A DNA stretch of 64,000 nt, from contig CM019218.1 of NCBI GenBank assembly GCA_009741485.1, positions 54,501,889 through 54,565,888 on the forward strand, given 5' to 3'. A model generated the notes under the pieces. That model was not told the DNA's origin. It saw only the letters and a list, made by a program, of their open reading frames with translations, and searched no databases. Origin of the DNA: Malurus cyaneus samueli (lineage: Eukaryota > Chordata > Aves > Passeriformes > Maluridae). This document shows positions 57,081 through 64,000 of this stretch, one piece after another. Position numbers and translations under genes: made by a program. Numbering within the stretch: position 1 is the first letter of the stretch; every line of letters begins with the position of its first letter.

Positions 57081-57930
57081 ATTCATCAGCCCGAGCCCTG
57101 TGCCGGGCCAGGGTGGGTTCAGAGCGTTCCTGGTGCTTCTGGTCTGATGTATGAAATTCCTGAAGGGTGGAGGAGCTGCAGATCCCGCCTGTCCTGCTGA
57201 AATCAGGCAGGTAGAGCTCAGCCAGAGCTGGATTTGTGCTCCCAGCTGACTCTATCGAGGGAAGATTGAGCAGCAGAGAGAAGGAAAAGCCCTGGAGGAC
57301 TGTGGAGAAGCGTGGTTGGAGTCTGAGTGAGTAACGGGGCACAACTCCAGCAGGAAATGGTACTGCTGATGGGTTTCCACTTCGCTCTGAGCTTCATCTT
57401 TTTCTGATTTGATTTTTGTTTCAACTCCCCATTTCCTTCCTCTTCACCTTTCATTCTCCTGCTTCTTTTTCATCATCACTCTCTTCCATAAATATCTGCA
57501 TTTTCTCCCCTCTCCTCCCTGTCAGCTTCACTTCAACCCTAAAATTCACCTGCACTTTCCAAATCCCACTAAATCTTACTCCCTCCAAAATCCCCTGTGA
57601 ACCCTTGTCCCTGTCCTTTTCTCTGAAATGTTTGGATTGCTTTGGGGTTTTTTTTTACCCCTGTTCCTGTTTCTGTGCATCCATTTAATCACAGATTAAA
57701 CCCCAGACCTCATCCAGCCCTCCCTGAAGCCTCTGAGGCTCCCCCAGTGCCATTAATGGGTGCTGAACAAGGAAAGGGTTTGGAGCTGGGGGTGACAGGG
57801 ACATTTCAGGCTGAGGGTGCTCCAGAAACCCCGGGATCAGGGCTGGAGGCTCTGCATGGTTAATGCAATCATCCTGCTGCAATAAAGCAGGAGCCTCCTG
57901 CTCCCTGGCCCTCCTGGATGTGCTTCCCAA
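57081..57930. other. Single-copy non-coding DNA
   Basis: C/T-rich patch at 57400-57660, otherwise nothing recognised. Confidence 0.4.
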
Positions 57931-58125
57931 GGATGCTGATAATCATCAGTTGTTTGAAAGGAATTAGCTGCCTTTTCATTCTCTGCCTCTTTCTATCTCC
58001 ACTTCATGAATTTTCTCTTGCGTTTAGCGGAGCCATTTATAAAATCCAGATTCCTATTGATTCCCGAGGAGAATGAGCATTAATGTGCTCCAGCGGCCAT
58101 CTCTGCTCTCCCCACACGGCAGAGG
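57931..58125. promoter_or_regulatory. Candidate conserved non-coding element
   Basis: GATAATCATCAGTTG, CATGAATTTTCTCTTGC, CCATTTATAAAATCC and GAGCATTAATGTGC. Repeat-free. Confidence 0.38.
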
Positions 58126-58424
58126 GGAGATTTATGGGATTTATGGGTGGGCTGCTGCCCTGCAATTGAGCCCACAACCCAGTCACACTAAATTACACAC
58201 AGATCTATTTCTTCTGCTGCCCTACACAAGGATGTTCTGCCCCTGGGGGAAGGCACTGTCCCTCCCTCAGGTCAGGAAAGACAAATCCATTTGGGCCAGA
58301 GCTAAATTTGTACACAGAGAACACCTGAGCAGCTGGAGACCATTTCCCAATGAGTTTTGTGCTGTTGCAGAGTGTTTGAGGTGGGGCCTTCTGTGCCTCA
58401 AACCATCCAGGAATGTACAGAGAT

Positions 58425-58456
58425 CACGGAATCACAGAAAAGCTGGGATGGGAGGG
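58425..58456 (-). mobile_element. CR1 LINE 3' tail, interrupted
   Basis: GATCACGGAATCACAG, then AAAAGCTGGGATGGGAGGG. The CR1 3' end on the minus strand, cut off abruptly where the LTR-like element begins. Confidence 0.75.
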
Positions 58457-58880
58457 TGACAATGATGGAACAGAACACACAGATCCTTCCAGCTGGCTCA
58501 CAGAAATCCTTTATTCTCACAAAGCTGAGCCTCTTTATACTTCAATTTTCCTGGGCTGAGCACCCATTGGCTGTTTGCTCTGCAGGGTCACCACCCACCA
58601 ACCTTCTTATCCAATCACATCTCTGCTTAGGCAGGGTCTGCAGGCTCTGTTTAACCAATCCCAGCCTGAATCACAAGGCTATCACCTGTCAATCACACAG
58701 GCTCCTCTCCAGTCATATAAAACACCACCTGACCCCTTCCAAAGTGTGGGATTGACCCCAATGGGGCAGGGCCTGAAAGCTCACCCAGCTCCGACCCCAA
58801 AATCAAACATTTACATGCACACGTGTCCTGTTCTTCCACCCCAACCCCTCGTGGGATTCCCTGTGGACACCCAACCCACC
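58457..58880 (-). mobile_element. Probable solo LTR (ERV-type), minus strand
   Basis: Read on the minus strand it has CCAAT boxes (58566-58570 and others), a TATAAAGAG box (58531-58539), an AATAAA polyadenylation signal (58510-58515) and a terminal CA at 58457, in correct LTR order. It appears to have landed in a CR1 tail. The 5' boundary is only approximate (near 58870), and no target-site duplication was found. The family (ERVK-like by the short TATA-to-AATAAA distance) is inference. There is no internal coding sequence. Confidence 0.6.
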
Positions 58881-58894
58881 CCAAGGTGCCCTTC

Positions 58895-59230
58895 ACCGAG
58901 TCACAGAGTCACAGAGTCACAAAATCAGAATCACACGATCCCAGAATCAGAGAATCAGAGTCACAGAATCACAGAATCAGAGTCAGAGTCACACAATCCC
59001 AGAATCACCAGGGTTGGCAGAGCCCTCCAAGATCTTCCAGTCCAACCCCTGGCCCAACACCTCACCCAACCCACAGCACCCATCCCCACATCCAATCTGT
59101 GTTTAACACACCCAGGGGTGGTGACTGCACCCCCTCCCCGTGCAGACCATCCCAGTGCTTTATCACTCTTTCCATAAAATCCTTTTTCCTGCTATCCAAC
59201 CCTCTGGGGAACTCCTCCTCCTCATGAGAA
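58895..59230 (-). mobile_element. CR1 LINE 3' region with expanded octamer tail
   Basis: The tail (58898-59000) is a long run of GAGTCACA/AGAATCACAG units, the CR1 terminal repeat expanded to about 100 bp. It is followed by CCAGGGTTGGCAGAGCC, CTTCCAGTCCAACCCC, GTGACTGCACCCCCTCC and TTTTTCCTGCTATCCAACC in CR1 order on the minus strand. Confidence 0.92.
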
Positions 59231-59439
59231 TGACCGGGAGCTCTCTGCTTCCAGCAGATCCCATCAAACCCCTGCCGCAGGAAAACTCCAGAGAATGAGA
59301 GATGGAAGAGCCACAAAACATCTCCAGATCAATCGCTGTAATTATTCTCTGAGTAATTTCCCAGCCATTCTTCAGGCCCTGCCCTTTCCATGAAAGGCTC
59401 TTTTCTGCCCAACCAGAGGCTCCCCAGCTTTAGGATTTC

Positions 59440-59640
59440 CAGCTGATGGCGTACAGAAGATTTAGCATCGCACCCTTAGGAAATGCAGCTGTAGATCGTG
59501 GCGGAGATAAAGAAAAATACAAAAGACATTAAAGGAGCTTATCTGCTGCTCATTACTGCCCCATCCATTTCCTGGAAACGCTGTGACAGCGCCAGCCTGG
59601 ATGGCTCCAACCACACAGCTCCTTGTCCCCAAGTCCGGGG
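59440..59640. promoter_or_regulatory. Candidate conserved non-coding element
   Basis: GGCGTACAGAAGATTTAGC, GCAGCTGTAGATCGTGG and GACATTAAAGGAGCTTATC. Repeat-free. Confidence 0.38.
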
Positions 59641-59754
59641 GTGACATTTACAAACTGCCAAACACCGGGACGGATGGAGCAGAAAGCAGAGCCTCATCCT
59701 TTCCGCATTAATTCAAGGTTCAGTCTCTCGCACTGCCAGGGGAAGGGATAACAA

Positions 59755-60100
59755 AAGGGACAGGAAGGTTCATAAGCTCATAAATATGTGACAGGCAGTC
59801 TTGTCTTATTGCTGCTTTTAGCAGCCCGTGGAACTGCAATTGATGGTGTAATAGACTCCCCGAACACACCGAGCCCATCACCAGCCCGCGCGTTTTTATC
59901 AGACCTAATTCCTATGCTGACAAAAAAATTATCAGCGGGAGGCAAAAATGCGAGCTGCTCGCTAGGGCATTAATTTTAAACATCTGGAATGGGGCGTAAT
60001 GTATGCAGATGTTTTGTAATGGAGACAGGTTACAAGGAAAATCAAATCTATTGTGCGTTGCCTCTGCTCGTTAATATAAATTGACATGTGCTGAGTGTGG
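59755..60100. promoter_or_regulatory. Candidate conserved non-coding element (strong texture)
   Basis: CATAAATATGTGACAGGC, GCAATTGATGGTGTAATAG, CGCGTTTTTATCAGACC, TTATCAGCGGGAGG, GCATTAATTTTAAACATCTG, GGCGTAATGTATGC and CGTTAATATAAATTGAC. It combines CpG, homeobox-type and E-box words with no repeat and no ATG-initiated frame. A frame that looks like a signal peptide (59788-59973) begins at GTG and is not a gene. Confidence 0.5.
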
Positions 60101-60179
60101 AGGTGAGCTCTGTGTTCTCCTGCCATCCAGGCTGGAATAATGCTCCATCTGCTGTGCTAATGCAGCTGAACATCACTTG

Positions 60180-60340
60180 TCCCTTAAGTCATCCTTGATA
60201 GGAGCAGACCTGGAAACACTATTCCAGATAATTCCGGGGGTTATATATGGGCCTTATCTAAATATCTTTTACAGCACATGAAAAACTGCTGAAAAATATC
60301 AGCTCAGGCTGCCGAAGCCAAGCTGGAGAATATCTCATCC
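60180..60340. promoter_or_regulatory. Candidate conserved non-coding element
   Basis: CTTAAGTCATCCTTGATAGG, CAGATAATTCCGGGG, TTATATATGGGCC (an SRF/MEF2-like A/T core) and CTAAATATCTTTTAC. Repeat-free. Confidence 0.4.
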
Positions 60341-62364
60341 CCACACGAGTTCCACGTTCAGGCACAGAACATGATTTTGGATTTATTTCCAGAGGAGTTG
60401 TTTAGTAGCAAACAGTTGGAAGCTGCGTTCACAAGTCCAGGAATCAAATTCTGCTCCAGCTTGTGGAACTCACTGGTCCATAATGAGCATGGTGGGTCCA
60501 AATGAGGGCTTCACACACACATGGAGACATTTCCCATCAATTTCTGACATTTCCAGGGTGGGTTTGTGGTGTTCAGATGAAAATTGGGCCCGCAACGGCA
60601 ACAATAAGGAAATTAAAACAAATCAGATTTGACTAAATTCACAAAAAAATGAGGCAAGACATTTAAACAGAAGAATTAAAGGAGCTGAATTTCTCTTGTT
60701 TGAGGTAGGAACTTCCTGACTTCAGCCAGTTCATCTCCAAGGCCAGGAAGTCCAGTTCCAAACTGGTCCAGAACCTTCCCAACACTGGAACTTCCACCCT
60801 GGGATCCTCCTTCATCTCTGGCCTTCCCCATCAGTGTTTCCCTCAAAAACCACTCCCTAACTTACAGAAACTTCTGGAAATATTATTAAAGGATAATCCC
60901 CATTTAAATCTGGAAAGGAATAGTAAAACCAGAGGAAAAACAGGGAAACACAACTTTGGGATTTCCCAAGATTCCCTTAATTTTTTTTTTATTTTTTTTT
61001 TTCCTGGAAACCTCTCCAAAGCTACACAAACCCTGTCCACAATCTAAAACATCACCGTGATTTTTTTTCCTCATTTGCTTTTAAAAAATGTTCTCTGATT
61101 GAATCCACAGGGACCCTGAAGCAGGAAAATGTGTTCTGCATGCTGAAATCCCCCAGCAGGACTGTGGGGAGAACAGGAGCAGCCCCACTCCCACAGGAGG
61201 AACTGGGTCACATGTCAAACATTTCCAAACACAAGGGGAAAAAAAAAATCAGCTCAAGGCAAACTCCTGGAAAAAAAAAAACCTTCGGGGACTCAATGAA
61301 AAATTGCCACCAAATGAAAGCATTACAAGAAAACAGATGGAGAGTAAGAGAGGAACATCAAAAAAATCAAATGACATGTTTAAAAGGGCAAAACATCAAT
61401 ACTCCCCAGAGAACTGATAAAATGTGTCATTTGAAAGGATGCTGTAAAGCAAAGAAATCATGAAATGCATCATGACTATGAAAGGAATGAGAGAAAAAAA
61501 AAAAACAACCCAGCACCTGCATTTACCTTTATAGATGGTTTCAGCAGCCAGGAAATTAGATTTGATTCCCCAGCCTGGGTGTATATCTATGTAAATACAG
61601 CAAGGCAGATGCATTCCTGCTCACAAAAGGGTTGGAGTCATTAGAGGATGTCAGGATGTGACATGGGAGAGGTTGTGAGGTTTGTTCAATTCCCTGGAGA
61701 AAACTTCCAGGAGTGGCTGGCGGTGCTGAGAAATCCCTAAAACTGCATTTTTGGTTCCCTCTGGGCTGGGGGGACACTCAGCTGTGCATCCACAGGCAAA
61801 TTGAATATGGAAAAAAATTAATTAAAGTACTCTGATCATAAAATCAAATTTTATTTGATTTTATTTTTTTTAATTCAAATTGATTTATGTGGTGTTTACC
61901 TACAGGATCTGCGTGAAAATGCTCTGCCCACATTATCCAGTGTTTAAGAAACGAGACCTGAGATGTTTCAAATATGTGCAAATTTACCTTTTTTCCCTGC
62001 TAGAGGAGATTAATTCTTTCATTTCTTCTCTGTGCAACACTCTTAAAAGCCAAAATGAATCCTTCACAGGGAAAAATGAGGGCGGCTCAGGAATGAAACC
62101 CAACCTGTGCTGTTCAGTGGAGCAGAGTGTTCATCATCCTAATTTAGATCATCAGGACCTGCAGCTCCTCCATTCATCAGCTGCAACAGGTGCTGAGCAG
62201 CAGGAATGAAGTACAAAATCATGTTTTGATGGGGACATTCCCCACTCCAGATGGGAGGAGATGTTCCCAGCAGCAGAATTTGACTCAACGAGTCAATTCG
62301 CTCCCATTGCAGGTGACACCTGGAGAGGAGGTGGAGCAGAATTCCAGGAGAAGAAAAGTTCTTG
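60341..62364. other. Single-copy non-coding DNA
   Basis: No gene or transposon recognised. T-rich run near 60978-61002 and A-rich runs near 61230-61280 and 61494-61505. An AT-rich patch at 61800-61900 (AAATTAATTAAAGTAC) may be regulatory. Confidence 0.4.
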
Positions 62365-62480
62365 CCCAGAGCAGCGTCTGTCCCTGGATTCCTGAAGTGC
62401 CCAGGCAGTGGACAGGCTTGGTGACCCTGGAAGAGCTCTGAGGTCCCTTCCCACCCAAACCTTTCCATAATCCCAGCATA
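62365..62480 (+). mobile_element. CR1 LINE 3' end
   Basis: GTCTGTCCCTGGATTCC, GTGGACAGGCTTGGTGACC, CTCTGAGGTCCCTTCCC and ACCCAAACCTTTCC, in CR1 sense order. Confidence 0.85.
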
Positions 62481-62545
62481 GAGTTCTTCAGAGACTTTGG
62501 AGCTGGGTGATAAAAATGCATGAGAAGGGAAAAGCGTGATGCCTC

Positions 62546-62745
62546 ATTTATTTTATTTTATTTTATTTTATTTTATTTTATTTTATTTTATTTTATTTAT
62601 TTTTATTTTATTTTATTTCATTTCATTTCATTTTATATTTTTATTTTATTTTTTATTTTATTTTATTTTTATTTTATTATCATTTCATTTATTTTATTTC
62701 TTTCATTTTTAAATTAAAAATATTATTTATTTATTTATTTAATCC
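62546..62745. repeat. ATTTT pentanucleotide array
   Basis: TTTTATTTTATTTTA for about 200 bases, with ATTTC and ATTT variants at the right. The plus-strand frame encodes only FILFYF. Confidence 0.96.
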
Positions 62746-63690
62746 CACAAGATGCTGGGTTTGCATGGCAATCAGGCTCTCTCCCTTCATTTACAATCCC
62801 TGCACAGAGCCAGAGTGGCTGCCCCGGGCTCAGCCCCCCAGGCCGCTCCTGCTGCAGCTTTACAGAGATTTTGCATAAAGCCCAGGCTGGGTTGCTCAGC
62901 TCAGGCCTGGATTAAGGGGCTGGGATATCTGAGGTTCAGATGGATTGCAGACAAATCACCCAGAAGTGCTGAGTGTGGGGTGGAAAATGAGTGGGGTTTG
63001 GTGCTGATGCACCCCAGCAGCAAACCAGGGGAACAGCACGAGCAAATGAAGGACCCCGAGTTCAGATCCAAGGCAGGGCAAATGGGAATGGGAAAGGACT
63101 GGAATCTGCATTCTCTTGGAAAAAAAAAAAAAAAAAAAATCAAAAAAATCATCAGGAGCTGCGGATTCTGAGGCCAAACACTGTCCATACAATCAGGGAT
63201 GAGCTGCAGTAACAAAAGCCAGTTTCCTCACTTCAGAAAAAATTCAGCGAGATGCCTCCCCTCCCTTCTCTTTTTTGGGTTCCATTTGTTTTCAAAGAAA
63301 GTAGATGGAAATGTGGGTATAATTTTGGAATAATTGCCTGTAATCCATTGGTCACAGGAGAATGAATCACAGCATTTTCCCTTTGAAAGTTCCCCCGTGG
63401 GTTCCCCGCTGCACGGGATTCATGGAGGGGATCAGCTCCAACAGCTCTGGATAGAGCAGGACCCGGCACAAAGGGAACGGGAGAGAACCTGAGAAAGCCC
63501 CAGAGCCATGGGGCACTCACTGGAAGGATTGGGATGATGGAAGGATCGGTTTAGTTCTGCTCAGAGAAGGCTCTTTTGCATCCCACAGCAGCCAGGGCTC
63601 CTGATCAGGGTCAGACATGGGGTCAGGCACAACTTCCTGCAAGGTTTGGTTCTCCCTGCACCAGGAAAAGGCAATTTTATAACAGTAAAA
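62746..63690. other. Single-copy non-coding DNA
   Basis: A poly-A run lies at 63119-63139 near a TTAGGA-free unique region. No gene or transposon is recognised. Confidence 0.4.
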
Positions 63691-63691
63691 C

Positions 63692-64000
63692 ATTATCCTA
63701 CAGTAAAACCTCACTTAACTCCTAAAAGTCTTTGCTTGTGTCCCACCTTGATTCCTAGCAGTAACCTCACTTAACTCCTAAAGTTTTGCTTGTGTCCCAC
63801 CTTGATTCCTACAGTGAAACCTCACTTAACTCCTAAAGTTCCAGTTGTGTCCCACCTCGATTCCTATAGTAAACCTGACCTGTAATTCTCCTAAAGTTTC
63901 TTGGTTGTTGTGCCCACCTTATTGATCTACAGCAAAACCTCACTTAACTCCTAAAGTTCCCTAGTTGTGTCCCATCTTGAATCCTCAGTAAAACTCCACT
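63692..64000. repeat. 55-bp minisatellite running off the window
   Basis: Units of CCTCACTTAACTCC, TAAAGTTTTGC, TTGTGTCCCACC and TTGATTCCTACAGTAAAA. Anchors at 63709, 63765, 63820, 63874 and 63938 give spacings of 56, 55, 54 and 64. The array is open at the right edge. Confidence 0.95.

Noticed and set aside
59788..59973. Short frame resembling a signal peptide (leucine-rich start)
   Set aside because: It begins at GTG, not ATG, and sits within a candidate conserved non-coding element. The leucine run comes from CTT/TTA-rich DNA.

Overview
The window is vertebrate nuclear DNA, almost certainly from a bird and probably a songbird. All recognisable interspersed repeats are CR1 LINE fragments, identified by their 3' ends (AGGTCCCTTCCAACCC-type block, then the ATTCTATG-type octamer tail), plus two LTR-like elements. 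There are no Alu, L1 or B-type elements. No protein-coding exon, tRNA, rRNA, CRISPR or bacterial-type gene can be supported. Every long open frame lies in a tandem repeat, in a duplicated block, or starts at a non-ATG codon. The biological picture is a gene desert with many AT-rich, repeat-free, enhancer-like stretches (TAATTA, TTAATTAA and octamer sites) and an unusual number of minisatellites with periods near 21 bp.

The main result concerns the assembly. Much of the window is the same DNA written several times. Block A (3.8 kb) is at 10580-14400 and again at 15407-19214, either side of a 10-N gap. Block D is at 19214-21650. Block B is at 21650-22850 and again at 25263-26234. Block C is at 22850-25203 and again at 42600-44955. 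Block E is at 44956-49000. Between a 25-N gap (26235-26259) and about 42600 lies 16.3 kb that reads as one back-and-forth pass over D-B-C-E: about 380 bp forward (the end of E), a fold-back, about 10 kb reverse complement (E to C to B to D, 26706-36660), a second fold-back, then 5.8 kb of very indel-rich forward sequence (D to B) that merges into clean sequence inside a poly-A run. At the first turn-round there is a short stretch resembling a PacBio hairpin adapter. The simplest reading is an uncorrected long read with missed adapters, pasted in by a gap filler where only about 230 bp was missing.

With redundant copies removed, the inferred order is 1-9287, 21-bp VNTR (9287-10580), A, D with an LTR inside a GGTGGAAGAT array, 22-bp VNTR, B, C, E (44956-49000), then 49000-64000. 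This is about 39.5 kb of distinct sequence. About 24.5 kb of the 64 kb is redundant.

Layout: 1-9286 is single-copy desert with a GGAT array, CR1 pieces and small minisatellites. 9287-26234 holds the VNTRs and false tandem copies. 26235-42600 is the fold-back insert. 42600-49000 is clean C and E, with a CpG-rich patch, a CAGCC array and a telomere-like hexamer run. 49000-64000 is single-copy desert with a 40-bp array, CR1s, an LTR-like element, several enhancer-like stretches, an ATTTT array and a 55-bp array running off the right edge.
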